From positions 49,777,617 through 49,841,616 of the forward strand of contig CM066326.1 in NCBI GenBank assembly GCA_033807775.1: a DNA stretch of 64,000 nucleotides, read 5' to 3'. Positions 12,186 to 23,186 of the stretch are shown here, one piece after another. Every line of letters begins with the position of its first letter. Position 1 is the stretch's first letter. The notes below the pieces were generated by a model. The model had not been told where the DNA came from and ran no database searches. It saw only the letters and a program-made list of their open reading frames with translations. The translations under genes were made by a program, and so were the position numbers. The stretch is from Saussurea involucrata. Taxonomy: Eukaryota > Streptophyta > Magnoliopsida > Asterales > Asteraceae.

Positions 12186-14879
12186 TCAGTTAGTTTTGTT
12201 GGGAACCCAAGCCGAAGTGGTCTTGGGTCTCCCTTGCTCATCAAAGTACTTGCACTTGGTTTTGATGAGATTTTCAAATTTAGGTACTGCAGTACTGGAG
12301 TACTTTGTCAAAATTATTGGTGTAGCAGCACTAGAAGCAGTATTAACCTCAGAAGTACTAACAGTGCTAGCATTACTAATACTGGGAGCAGCAGTATTGT
12401 TAGCAGCAGTATCAGCAGTACTAACAGAGGTAGCAGTATTAACAGAGTTAACACTGCTAGAAGCAGTATTAACAGAGTTAACACTGCTAGCAGCAGTACT
12501 ATCTGAAGAAGAAGCACTAAAAGTGTTAGCAGCACTAACATTGCTAGCAGCACTAACTTTGGAATGATTACTAGCAGTATTAACACTGCTAGCAGCACTA
12601 ACTTTGGAATGATTACTAGCAGTATTAACACTGCTAGCAGCACCAACTTTTGAAGCAGTACTAACACTGCTAGCAGCAGTATTGTTTTTAGTGCCTTTTG
12701 GAACCCACATAGTACCACATTCCTTTTCAGTCGTTTTCTTTATGTGGCTTTTGGGTTTATCTTGTTTCTTGGCCACATTTTTCTTTGCAGGCTTCCTATA
12801 ACCAGAGGATTTTTGAAAACTTCTTTGTGAACTTCTCTTTTGGTTAATAGGATTAAAGTAACAGTATTTGGCAAGATGGTTCAATTTGCCACAAATAAAG
12901 CAAGGTTTTGGTCTGTTAATTTTTTGCAGATCAACTCCTTGCCGTAGTGCCCACTGGTTATTCCAGTTCCTTTGATTTCCCCTCTGATTATCATGTTTTT
13001 GGGGCTTGTTCTCTTTAGATTTCCTGCAAGAACACTGTTTACAAGTATTAGAGTTCACAACTTTGGGCTGTGTGGAATGAACTCCCTTTTCCTTTTCAGT
13101 CCTTTTGATCTCATTGTTCTTAACACATGGACTTTCACATTCCTCATCAGAGTCTACTTTGTCAGTCTCATCCTCAACAACTACTTTTTCTTCACAAGGA
13201 TCTATATTAATCTTTAATTCAGGATCCTTCCTATCCTTGGTCTCTAACAAATCAGACTTAGGAGGTATGTAGTTGTTATTGTAGGGTGGAGGTGTGGCAT
13301 TGTACCCTATCCCTACTTTCATCTTGTCATGGATTTGAGCCTTAATGATGGTATCCATGGTTTTAGAAGCACAGGTAAACTTTTCAACATCAAGTTTAAC
13401 CTTCTTAAGCTCTTCTTTTAATTTCTCATTCTCCTCCCCAGACACTTTCAGCTTAATCTCATACTCATTTTTCTCCCACTTCCAATAGTTAGTATCATAG
13501 GAGTGTTGAAGTTCATTAGCTTGAAAAGCTCTAATCTGTTCCTCAAACCTTTCTACAATCCTAACATAATCTTTCACATCTTTCTCTAGCCTCTTAAGGT
13601 TATCACACATACCCTGATTGTGATCCCTATATCTTTTAACAGCATCAATGCAAGCTTGAGAACAGAGTTTAGATTGTACCTCAGTGGGAATATCAGATAC
13701 TTCTGCCATAAGAGCTTGATTCTGTCAGGCTTCCTCAGCTTGATCACTCCAATCAAATCCCATTCCTTGTTGAGAAACAAGGGCTTGAGAGGAGCTTCTG
13801 TTTTGGTTTCCATTTTGAGCCTGTTGATGTGATCCTCCACTTCTGCATTCTCTGGCAAAGTGTCCCATCTTGTGACACTTATAACACTCAACCTTGGACT
13901 TGTCAAAGCCTGCACCATCTTCTCTTCTCTGGGAAAAGTTGTTTCTCCCAGTCCTTTTGATGAATTTCTTCACCCTCATTGATAGCATAGCCATCTGCCA
14001 CTTGATGTCCATCTCTTCCATATCATCAGCATTAATCTGCTCTAAATCATCATTGATTAGAGAAGAGTGAACATGACTAGAAAAGAATGCTTCTAGTACA
14101 GAATCTGTAGTCTTCTCTTGATTAGTTCCACCAGCAGCATTAACAGAACCTGCAGTATTAACAGAATCAGGGTTAGCAGCATTATCAGAGGATGAAGATA
14201 ATAAAGCGGCATTATAAACAAATCCAGATGGCCTTTTCTTGGCTTCAACTTCAGCCTCAAATACTCTCAGATCATTGTAGAGGTCATCTAGCTCTTTGTC
14301 CTCCAATTGGTCATTCTGTCTGAATGAGACTGTGTGCATGGTCCATTCTTCTCCCAATGATCTAGGGAACTTTCTATTGACATCATCAGCATCCATGTGT
14401 ACACCCACAGTAGCTAATTCTCCAATCAACTTGTTAAATCTGTCAAAAGTTTGAGTCATAGACTCATTCTTTGCAGACATGAAGTTCTCATATTGTTGCC
14501 TGAGAATAGCCTTTTGATTTCTCTTTGTGCTCTTTGTGCCAGTAAATCTTTTCTCCAGAGCATTCCACAACATCTGTGCATCTGTGCAGTGTTGGAATTG
14601 ATGTTGGTACTCATTAGGAATAGCCAAAAGCAGAGTGCTTAAGGCCTTCATCTCTGTTTGCCTGACTTTCTTTTCAGCATCTGTCTTGGGAGGAGGTCTC
14701 TTTCCATCTGCTCCAATCTTTCCTTCATTACATGGGCCATTTTCTATGATGTCCCATATTGCATAATCAGTAAGAAGAATGTACTGCTTGATTCTCAGTT
14801 TCCACATGTCAAATTCATTGGGTTTGAGCATGGGAACCTTTGAAACAAGAGTACTGTGAGTATCCATTGAATTGTCCAT
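12186..14879 (-). pseudogene. Copia-1 gag, one in-frame stop
   Basis: Minus-strand frame from ATG 14879, 19 nt past the PBS, to TGA 12188-12186, interrupted once by TGA at 13727-13725. The first part has the UBN2/retrotransposon gag fold region ('FDMWKLRIKQYIL', 'LWNALEKRF') and a first CCHC zinc knuckle, CYKCHKMGHFAREC (near 13870). The second has a coiled-coil-like lysine/glutamate segment, another CCHC knuckle, CFICGKLNHLAKYC (near 12870), and a serine/alanine/asparagine-rich tail with 'SSVNTAS' repeats. Those repeats are encoded by the same GTTAATACTGC motif that fills the LTR. Gag forms the virus-like particle. The total of about 900 codons is long for Copia, as in Sireviruses. Confidence 0.82.
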
Positions 14880-14897
14880 AGCTTCTAAGATACCAAT

Positions 14898-14909
14898 GCT
14901 CTGATACCA
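14898..14909 (-). other. Copia-1 primer binding site (initiator Met tRNA)
   Basis: TGGTATCAGAGC on the minus strand, 2 bp inside the 5' LTR end, complementary to the 3' end of plant initiator methionine tRNA, the usual Copia primer. Confidence 0.9.
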
Positions 14910-14911
14910 CT

Positions 14912-15634
14912 TGTCAGGATCGATTCTTAACAAGAATTAAACTTCTTAGAAACACAATTTAGAGAATCTTGCGGAATAGAACTCTAAATCAATTAAAGAA
15001 CAATCAATAGAATTCAACACACTGTATATATCAAACTGTATTACTCACAAGCTTTACACCAAACCTCAATCTTGATGAACAGATCTCACCAAGACGACTT
15101 CTACTTCTCTAGAAATAGGGTTCTTACACCTTGAGGTTAAATCTCTCTTAAAAACAATATCGAATTGCTTTTCACACGTATATTAACTCATCTATCGTGT
15201 ATTCTAATAGCTATCTATCAATACTATTTATACAAAAATAATTACAAGATAACTACCAAAAGCAAATTGATCTTATGAATCTTCTGAATCTTCGTTAAAC
15301 ATATCTTGATCAATTCCTTCTTTGTCTCCAAAAGTATCGCATACCAAACTTATCAAGTCAGCAGTATTAACCTTCATTCTTCATGAGCAGTACTAACAAT
15401 CTTCAGCAGTATTAACCGATTTCATCTCCAGCAGTATTAATCATGAGCAGTACTAACAGATATTCAATTATGCACCAGCAGTACTAACCTTGACTTGCAG
15501 TAGTAACTGTGTCTAGCAGTAGTAACCTTGCCCAGCAGTATTAACTTTCTTCTGGCAGTATTAATGTAGACTTAGCAGTAGAAATCATGGACTAGCAGCA
15601 CTATCCATACTTAGCTCATTTTCAGTTCCCAACA
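14912..15634 (-). repeat. Copia-1 5' LTR (723 bp)
   Basis: Near-identical partner of 4696-5418, with only about three visible substitutions (for example 'acagaaa' against 'acaaaaa' at the TATA region). Starts TGTTGGGAAC and ends CTGACA in element sense. Confidence 0.92.
15224..15605 (-). promoter_or_regulatory. Copia-1 LTR promoter: motif array and TATAAATAG box
   Basis: About eleven GCAGTANTAAC motifs (plus-strand form) at 15361-15590 precede, in element sense, a TATAAATAG box at 15224-15232. This is the expected U3 promoter position. The motif is the same one found upstream of the aORF at 8451-8722. Confidence 0.6.
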
Positions 15635-15937
15635 CGTGTGAAAAGCAATTCGATATTGTTTTTAAGAGAGATTTAACCTCAAGGTGTAAGAACCCTATTT
15701 CTAGAGAAGTAGAAGTCGTCTTGGTGAGATCTGTTCATCAAGATTGAGGTTTGGTGTAAAGCTTGTGAGTAATACAGTTTGATATATACAGTGTGTTGAA
15801 TTCTATTGATTGTTCTTTAATTGATTTAGAGTTCTATTCCGCAAGATTCTCTAAATTGTGTTTCTAAGAAGTTTAATTCTTGTTAAGAATCGATCCTGAC
15901 AGTGTGTTTCTAAGAATCGATTCTCTAAATTGTGTTA
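15635..15937 (+). repeat. Inverted, partly scrambled fragment of the Copia-1 LTR
   Basis: 15635-15901 is the reverse complement of the first about 267 bp of the LTR as read on the plus strand (4696-4962), joined head-to-head to the 5' LTR at 15634/15635. It is followed by 15902-15937, which repeats short pieces of the same LTR end ('tgtgtttctaagaa', 'tctctaaattgtg') out of order. LINE-derived sequence resumes near 15938. This could come from self-integration or a template switch at insertion. Confidence 0.8.
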
Positions 15938-16123
15938 CATGGTTTGTGGGGTTGTGCAACTGTGGGTGGGGTTTAGTGGTTGGGTGCCTTTTGGTGGTTG
16001 AGGTGTATTGGGTGTTCTTCCTGTACATTTGTAATTTTTGGTGTTGGAATAAAATTTGTTTGCCATTCAAAAAAAAAAAAAAAGTCAAACTTAGGGCATT
16101 TTAATTAATTTCCCTAAAAATAA

Positions 16124-17356
16124 AACACAATTTGTTTCATTTCTTGTTTAAGAAACTTAATTAACTCCAATTAAAAGATTCATTTTGATAAATATATTAT
16201 GTCTAATTCTATAAAACAAAGGGAAACTTATGTTATAAATTTGAAAACAAATTATAACTTTTGATATTTGTATAAGACATCCAGCTGTAGACATTGAAAT
16301 GGAGTTTTAGAAATAGGTTTCTAAAATAGAAACCGAAAGAAAATATGTTTACAGTTTTATTAAATTTGTGCTACTACACTATTAAACAAACAACCTTTTC
16401 CGGCACACATTTCGGCGGATTGGCCGTCGGAAATTTTTCGGCGGATTTCCTATGGAAATTAAGAAAGTCAAACCGTGTTAACTTCCGCCGGAAATCCGCC
16501 GATAAAATACATTTAATTTTAAAAAAAAATCGATTCCGTTTCCGGCGGATTTCCAACGAATTTGAAAATTTTGTACCGTAAATTAATTAACTTTTCCGAT
16601 TAGGTTTCAACGATAAGATTTTGCGATCGTTATAAACAAAATATTATCGTTTAAATTGTTTTTCATATTTCATGAAAATACAACAATTTATTATATAAAA
16701 TACATGTACGTAGCAAATATCCAAATAATGTTTTCAACATGTATTTAACGATCAGTAAAACAAAATGCATGTTTTAAATATCATTATTCAAAGACAAATA
16801 TAAATATAAATTGTTTAAAAGCCACCTCTATAGATTTCTATTTCAATATTTTTACATGTTTTTTATTTATTTTCAAAATACAATAATGTGCTTCAAATTT
16901 TAATTCATTCATAAATTACTGGTCCAAACTACTTTTTCTATTAATAACTATTAATAAAAATTATAATCAATAATTTTGAGTTCACTCTACATATTTTTTC
17001 CATTCACATAAGTTTTAAGCATTTGATTAATCTTCTAATTTAGTATTAAGTTATAAGCTTGGTCAAAAAATTATTTTCTTTATTTTCTTTTCAAATAAAA
17101 ATAACTAAATACTTTATTATTTATTTGTGAAAAATACCATTTGTTTTCATATGGGTAACGAATTAATTGCATGTGGGATCATAAAAAATTATTTTTTGGC
17201 AATAATTTTGAAGTGTCTATAGTTAGACCATCTTAACCTCTATAAGACCAAACTTTTTTTTTAAAGCGTTACATCAACTTTGCAATAACATCTTTCCACA
17301 TTCATGTAAATCATTTTTTGGCAAAAAATAAACTAACTTATAAGCTAACTTATTTT
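16124..17356. other. AT-rich intergenic DNA
   Basis: No coding sequence seen. Apart from the possible CACTA-type end at 16377 I see only AT-rich, low-complexity sequence. Confidence 0.5.
16377..16640 (+). mobile_element. Possible CACTA (En/Spm-like) terminal fragment
   Basis: CACTATTAAACAAACAACC at 16377 is followed by short direct and inverted copies of 'TTTCGGCGGATT' and 'CCGGCGGATTTCC' (16410-16555). CACTA elements start CACTA and carry such subterminal repeats. No right end (TAGTG) with matching repeats was found and no transposase is visible, so this may be a fragment or a coincidence. Confidence 0.35.
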
Positions 17357-17359
17357 TTA

Positions 17360-18912
17360 GGTACATGTTTGGATAACCATAAGCTAGTTTTTTGAAACAC
17401 TATTTTAAGTAGGGGTGAGCATAACCCGACCGACCCGAATAACCCGACCGAACCCGAACCCGATATAGCTGAACTTGAGCCACCCGATTCACCCGAACCC
17501 GAACTTGCCCGAAACCCGATCAAGGTATTACGGTTCGGTTTTGGTTGGGTTTTCCCAAACCCGAACCCGACCGAAACCCGAACTTTTTAAAAAAATATTT
17601 TTTTTCAATAAATATATACATCACACAGATATAAATGCTTGAATCTACTGTTGAAATATATAACACAGAATCATGAAAGATGAAATATGATACACATAGT
17701 AGGAGCTTCTAAACACATGTAAATTAGACCATGGATGTTTCTGCTTTTGTGTTAAGCAAATGGATGTTAATTATCCAATCTTGTATACATGTAAATATGA
17801 AAATGGCTACTCATTTATCACTGTTGATCGTGGAAGGAAAACATCCATAAAGCATTTTTCTGTATCAAATCAAAAAAAGGAAAGCACCCTGTGAATTTCA
17901 ATAACAAGGAAAACTACATATAACGAGAAACATAATTTTGATCTTAAAAGCAAAATTCAACTCAAAATCGATGCTTGTAAAATGACATGGTCATAATTTC
18001 TCTCTAACTTGTGGAATGGAGATTTAATTTAAAACTTGATGAAGGTTAATTCCCATCCTGTGAATTTCCATAAACAAAATCATTACAAATCTTTTGACTG
18101 GGCTTGGGATCGGCCCAACCCGAACAACCCGACCGAGGAACCCGAACCCGAAATGGCCCGAAACCCGAGCTACACTTTGGACGGGTTTCGGGGCCTCCTC
18201 CTTCCACCCGAAAAACCCGACCGATGCACACCCCTAATTTTAAGTAGTTTTTCAGTAGCTTTTTATGAATATTCAAATATTGCCCTCATTAATATTAGTT
18301 ATTATTTATCAACTATTAGTATAAATAAATATTATTTTTAAATTTAATTATTATTAATTAATAAATATTAATTAATATTAACTGAAAAATATTAAATTAA
18401 ATTTTAATTATTAATTGATATTAATTTTAAATATTTAGAGTTATTGTTAATCATATAAATTATTTTTTTTTTTAATATTAATCAATATATTTTAATCATC
18501 GATTACTATTATCTTTTTAATTATTATTTGATACATTTTCATATTGTATGTAACAGTTATTTAAAATAATAAGTTAATATATATTTTTTCTAAAACTTGT
18601 TTTAACAAATTTAATATTTATAGTATATATGTAATAATAAATTTTAAATTCTTTTAATTAACATGTTATATTATTTAATTTTTTTTACCATATTGGTTAT
18701 ATTAATTAACATATTATATTGCTATAGATTTTTTTTCAATTTTATAATTAAATATTGTAATTGATAAGTTTTTGAAGATGTTCTTTTTAGTCATTTTACA
18801 TGCTTATAAGCTAGTTTTTGTCAAACGTGACTTCTTCATCAACTAGCTTATCAATCAACAGCTAGCTTATAAGTCATCAGCTAGCTTATAAGCTAGTTTG
18901 CCAAACATAGCC
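17360..18912. mobile_element. Harbinger-like MITE with a hAT element nested in it
   Basis: The ends GGTACATGTTTGG and CCAAACATAGCC form imperfect inverted repeats flanked by TTA (17357-17359 and 18913-18915). The right arm has repeated 'tcaactagcttat' and 'cagctagcttataag' blocks whose inverse begins the left arm. Excluding the nested hAT element (17410-18236), about 0.73 kb belongs to this element. It is AT-rich with no coding sequence. Confidence 0.6.
17410..18236. mobile_element. hAT-family non-autonomous element, 827 bp
   Basis: TAGGGGTGAGCAT at the left and ATGCACACCCCTA at the right are terminal inverted repeats, flanked by a perfect 8-bp duplication ATTTTAAG (17402-17409 and 18237-18244). 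An 8-bp duplication with TAGGG...CCCTA ends is typical of hAT elements. The subterminal regions are rich in 'aacccgacc' and 'acccgaa' repeats in opposite orientation at the two ends. No transposase. Confidence 0.85.
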
Positions 18913-18915
18913 TTA

Positions 18916-19244
18916 GACCAAATTCTTTTCTAAAGTGGTCCCTATTGCCACATCATCAACTACTTATGTTTTATTAGTTATTTGATAATTTAATATCACA
19001 AAAATACTAAATATAATTTGTTTATAATATAAATAATTGATTAATTATAATATAAATAATATAGATAATTATAATATAAATTAATTAATTATAAAATATA
19101 GATAACTAAAATGTTACCTTTTGTTTTCTTTTACTATATTTTGTGTAAATATAATTCAATTAACGAATAAAACACATGGATATGTTGAAAACATGCAACG
19201 TTTATTAAAATACAAATATATCGTTGGACAACCCAATATGACAT
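18916..19244. other. AT-rich spacer
   Basis: Made largely of 'ataattataatataaat' style simple sequence. I see no gene or repeat boundary. Confidence 0.5.
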
Positions 19245-19915
19245 ATTGCTGTGTAGCGCATGGTTTAACGTAAGTAAAGATGCAACAATCGGTGTTGATC
19301 AAACTAGGCTCAATTTTTGGATGCGCATGCATGAATATTACGACATGTATCGTGTCTCTCCTCAAAAAACGAGAAATAGTCAAGGACTTCAAAATCGTTG
19401 GAGTAGACTAAATCATTTTGTTTCAAAATTTGTTGGGTGCTATGAACATATTCTAAACAGGCGTGAAAGTGGGTTGAATGAAGAGGATAAGAAATAGAGC
19501 AATAGAATTACACGAAAAGGACAATGGAAAGTTCGGTTTTATGCATCCTTGGATGGTATTGCGTAATGAAGAAAAATGGTGCACTCTTCATGAGAGATTG
19601 GATGACGCTGATGAAGATACGGGGCCGGAAAGGACTAAAAATAGCACATCTGCTTAGTATACCTTGTCGTCTTCAAATACAAACGTGCCGATCTCTGAGT
19701 CAATGTCAGCTCCTCATCCAGCACGAAGAAAAACTTCCAAGGAGAAAGGTATGAAAAAATCTTTGTCATCTGAATCTGTTAAAAGTATGCAACTAGCAAT
19801 TGAAACACAATTTAATATTGACTAGAAAAAATAGACACAGTAAACAAATTCACGGACATTGTGCAAGAACGAGAAAGGAAAAAAGGTGAGAAAAAAACGT
19901 GAGAAGAAAAAGGTA
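19245..19915 (+). pseudogene. Decayed NAM-associated C-terminal domain / Harbinger ORF1-like gene
   Basis: Read in shifting frames, 19245-19500 gives 'LCSAWFNVSKDATIGVDQT', 'FWMRMHEYYDMYR' and 'WSRLNHFVSKFVGCYEHI'. A following segment (around 19530-19640) gives 'FMHPWMVLRNEEKWC'. This order (Myb/SANT-like block, then the NAM-associated block) matches plant proteins of that family, which are related to PIF/Harbinger ORF1 DNA-binding proteins. A lysine-rich tail follows to about 19912. Stops at 19495 and later, plus at least one frame change and no start, mark it as a pseudogene. The family assignment is from memory of motifs. Confidence 0.6.
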
Positions 19916-20301
19916 AATGTAATATTTATGTTGTATTTACTTATGTAATTTTTTTTATGTCTGTGTAAGTTTATCTATTTTTGTATTGTTGCAATTTTTT
20001 ATATTAATGTATTTTTTTGGTAGTTTAAATAAAAAATATTCCATAAAAAGTATCATTTATTTAAAATAATTTGTGGATAGCAATTTTAATAAAAATAATA
20101 AAAAATAACGTTAAAATAAATTAATAAATAAATTAAATTTAATAAACATATTAATAATTAATGTTTAAACAAAATAATAAAGAAATTAAATTAAACAAAA
20201 ATATATTTGTTTTATACATCTGGCGTTGTGAAAGGTCTTTTTAAACTTGCAAGATTTTACTATTACATGTCATGTGATCTTGCAAGATCTTGTGCAAGAT
20301 G
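19916..20301. other. AT-rich spacer
   Basis: Simple AT-rich sequence. The last 80 bp contain 'cttgcaagat' and 'cttgtgcaagat' inverted blocks that could be the subterminal part of another DNA element, but I cannot define its ends. Confidence 0.4.
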
Positions 20302-20309
20302 GATGTGGA

Positions 20310-21019
20310 TAGGGCTGTAAACGAACCGAACGTTCAACGAACTGTTCGTGAATCGTTTGGCGGAAAGTTCGTTTATGTTCGTTTATTTAATAAATGAACG
20401 AACATGAACACGTTTTTTTTGTTCGTTTAGTTAAATGAACGAACATGAACAATGGTCTCATTCGTTCATTTATGTTCGTTAATGTTTGTTCGTTTATGTT
20501 CGTTTATGCCTAATGAAATTAATATGTAAAGTCATCAAGTAAATTGATCTTTTATAATTTATTTTTTATACCTCCTAAGTTAACCCGATTTTTCATTTTG
20601 TTAAGGTAATTTTTACGAACGAAATGATGATTACGGCGGTTGTTTTTTGTTCATTTGGGTTCGTTTGGTTATGTTCATTTAAGTTCGTTCGTTTATGTTC
20701 ATTTAAAGTCGTTCGTTTACGTTCATTTATGTTCGTTCGTTTAAAGTCGTTCGTTTACGTTCATTTATGTTCGTTCGTTTAAAGTCGTTCGTTTAAAGTC
20801 GTTCGTTTACGTTCATTTATGTTCGTTCGTTTACGTTCGTTTAACTCTTAATGAACGAACATAAACGAACACGAACAAACAAAAATTCTTAACGAACGAA
20901 CATGAACACAAAAAATCTCGTTCGTTTACCGTTCGTGTTCGTTCGTTTGTTCGGTTAAGTTAAACGAACGAACATGAACAAGTCTCCTTTCGTGTTCGTT
21001 CGGTTCGTTTACAACCCTA
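20310..21019. mobile_element. hAT-family MITE with internal TTCGTT arrays, 710 bp
   Basis: TAGGGCTGTAAACGAACC and its inverted partner GGTTCGTTTACAACCCTA are flanked by a perfect 8-bp duplication GATGTGGA (20302-20309 and 21020-21027). The interior consists of inverted and tandem variants of 'gttcgttcgttta' and 'cgttcatttat' (strongest at 20640-20850). Such subterminal repeats are where hAT transposases bind. No coding sequence. Confidence 0.85.
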
Positions 21020-21027
21020 GATGTGGA

Positions 21028-22014
21028 TGCTCCTAAAATATAAATATTAGTATAAATTAAAAATAGATGTTTTAAAAAGCAATAAATCAAGGCCGACAAG
21101 CATAGAGTTGTCTTGTCAAATCAAACTTAATTTTTTGGTTGCTTTCTTCAAATTTTGACTTTCACATAAAATACAAAAATAGTTAAAATTAAAGTTTATT
21201 TAAAAATTTATCACTTACTTAAATATCAATTTATTACTTATTGCTCCAAGTCGTACAAAAATATAATTTTGAATTAAATTAATGACAACTATTTAAATGT
21301 TTTTTTTTCCGGAAAAGGAACAACTATGTTATAAGCACTCCTTGTGAATTAATCTTCAAGATATTAAATGAATTTGGAATTTAAAAAATGGTTGTTTATT
21401 CGTGTTAATGACATCATGTGATGATAAATTTTATTCAGAATAATTAACTAGTTTGTAGACAAGTTTTAAACCAACAAAATGGGATGATAAACCTTGTAAT
21501 AAATGAGATATATGTATATATCATAAAATATTTTAATTAGTATTTGATTCCATAAAATTAAGTATACATGGTACATGAGAATTAGGGGTGTATAAAAAAC
21601 TGTTAGCTCGTGAAACCCATCCAATCCAACTCGTTAATAACGCAATTAAACTTATACTCAACCTGCCAACCCGTTTAACCAACTTGCCAAACCACTAATT
21701 AGAACGGTTAAATTGGGTTGTCATAACTTAACCCAACCCAACCCAAACCGTCAAACCGTCGCTAAGATATATTGTTTCGGTAAAATTATATATATATATA
21801 TAATATTTACAACTATTATAATTTACAACCAAAAATATATATACACATATTAGTCTAATTTACAGCCCAAAAATATATATACATTTATTAGTCCAAAGTC
21901 CGAAATTAATCCAACTAGGCCAATGCCCGAGTTAGTTCAACTAGGTCGATAAATACGTCTAAAAAAGCACGAATGCACGATAATTGACAAACGCGTCTAA
22001 GAAAACAGGAGGTA
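21028..22014. other. Non-coding DNA with a possible hAT-like end
   Basis: Mostly AT-rich. At 21583 'TAGGGGTGTATAAAAA' followed by 'aacccaacccaaaccgtc' repeats (to about 21760) resembles the end of the hAT element at 17410, but I found no partner end or 8-bp duplication. Short (TA)n at 21785-21805. No gene. Confidence 0.3.
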
Positions 22015-22500
22015 GAACTCGACTATTTGGGATCACTTTTCAGAAAAGGTCTCTAGATGTGTTTGTTTTATTGTGGAAAAAAGTTTGTTTATCATAGTAA
22101 GAGAATTGCCAAGTTCTCTGTGGCATCACTTAAGAAACCAATCTAAGAAGTACATGGATAGGATGTGTGATAAAAAAAAGTTACTTAACTTTCATACCAT
22201 CCATAATAATGAGGTGTCATTTAAAAAAGGGAAATGTCAAAATTTGTGGCCACGTTTGTGGTTAAGGATTTAGAGAACTTGTTAAAGAGTTGCAACCTAA
22301 ATTTGGTGTCCCTAGTAGAGTGACTATTGATAGAGATTTTTATCGATTATTTTGCGACGAGAGAATTAAATTGAAGAAAGAGTTCACAAAAGTCGAACAA
22401 AGAATATGTTTAACAAATAATTGGACGGAGAGGTCCAACACGATCATACTTGATTGACTATTTGAATTAGATGCTATCATTCAAACTTTTGAAGTTTAAT
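22015..22500 (+). pseudogene. hAT transposase fragment (BED finger to early catalytic region)
   Basis: The first part reads 'TIWDHFSEKVSRC' with a following cysteine and histidine-rich patch that fits a degraded BED zinc finger (around 22020-22175). Another frame at about 22265-22450 reads 'KELQPKFGVPSRVTIDRDFY' and 'KVEQRICLTNNWT', close to the conserved 'P..PSR.T..RD' and 'TTDTWTS' blocks of plant hAT transposases. There are several frame changes and stops. The reading ends where the microsatellite begins at 22509. It cannot make a working protein. Confidence 0.6.
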
Positions 22501-22504
22501 TCTA

Positions 22505-23186
<682 letters not shown>

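Larger units (their letters stand above)
4696..15634 (-). mobile_element. Copia-1: nearly intact Sirevirus-like Ty1/Copia retrotransposon
   Basis: A minus-strand element of 10.9 kb. Two 723-bp LTRs (4696-5418 and 14912-15634) differ at only about three positions by eye, so it is a recent insertion. Order in element sense: 5' LTR, initiator-Met PBS, gag (two zinc-knuckle regions), protease-integrase-RT-RNase H, non-coding motif array with TATA box, additional ORF, polypurine tract, 3' LTR. Large gag plus an additional ORF after RNase H is the Sirevirus (SIRE/Maximus) plan. The reading frames carry a few single stops. No clean 5-bp target duplication was found because the right side is rearranged. 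Confidence 0.88.
3275..16080 (+). mobile_element. LINE-derived non-autonomous retroposon with poly-A tail (interrupted)
   Basis: The 3' end is a poly-A run of about 14-15 nt (around 16069-16083) preceded by an AATAAA-containing tail. The insertion is bounded by an 11-bp duplication AAAGTCAAACT (3264-3274 and 16081-16091; the left edge of the right copy is ambiguous because it merges with the poly-A). These are the marks of target-primed reverse transcription. Its own sequence is 3275-3524, 4416-4695 and about 15938-16080, roughly 0.7 kb. The first part is GC-rich with a CAG run, and the last part is GT-rich like plant L1 3' UTRs. No RT or endonuclease is present, so it looks like a 5'UTR-3'UTR deletion derivative. 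Confidence 0.7.
1640..16114. mobile_element. Mutator-like foldback element (MULE MITE), split by nested insertions
   Basis: The ends GGGAAATTAATT (1640 on) and its reverse complement (to 16114) are flanked by a perfect 9-bp duplication, TAAAAATAA, at 1631-1639 and 16115-16123. The inverted arms continue for about 120 bp (1640-1758 against 3176-3274 plus 16092-16114). A 9-bp duplication with long terminal inverted repeats is the hallmark of MULEs. The element's own DNA is 1640-2049, 2993-3274 and 16092-16114, roughly 0.7 kb, with repeated 'aaagtccgtgaga' blocks and no coding capacity. The rest is later insertions. The interior has no recognisable transposase, so it is non-autonomous. Confidence 0.8.

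Noticed and set aside
12314..12718. Leucine-rich minus-strand ORF and several plus-strand ORFs in the same place
   Set aside because: Alternative readings of the repeated GTTAATACTGC words inside gag. The true frame is the one continuous with the zinc knuckle.
20225..21034. Right end of another Harbinger element around the hAT MITE at 20310
   Set aside because: The 'cttgtgcaagatggatgtgg' and 'gatgctccta' blocks look like such an end, but I could not find the left partner or a TTA pair.
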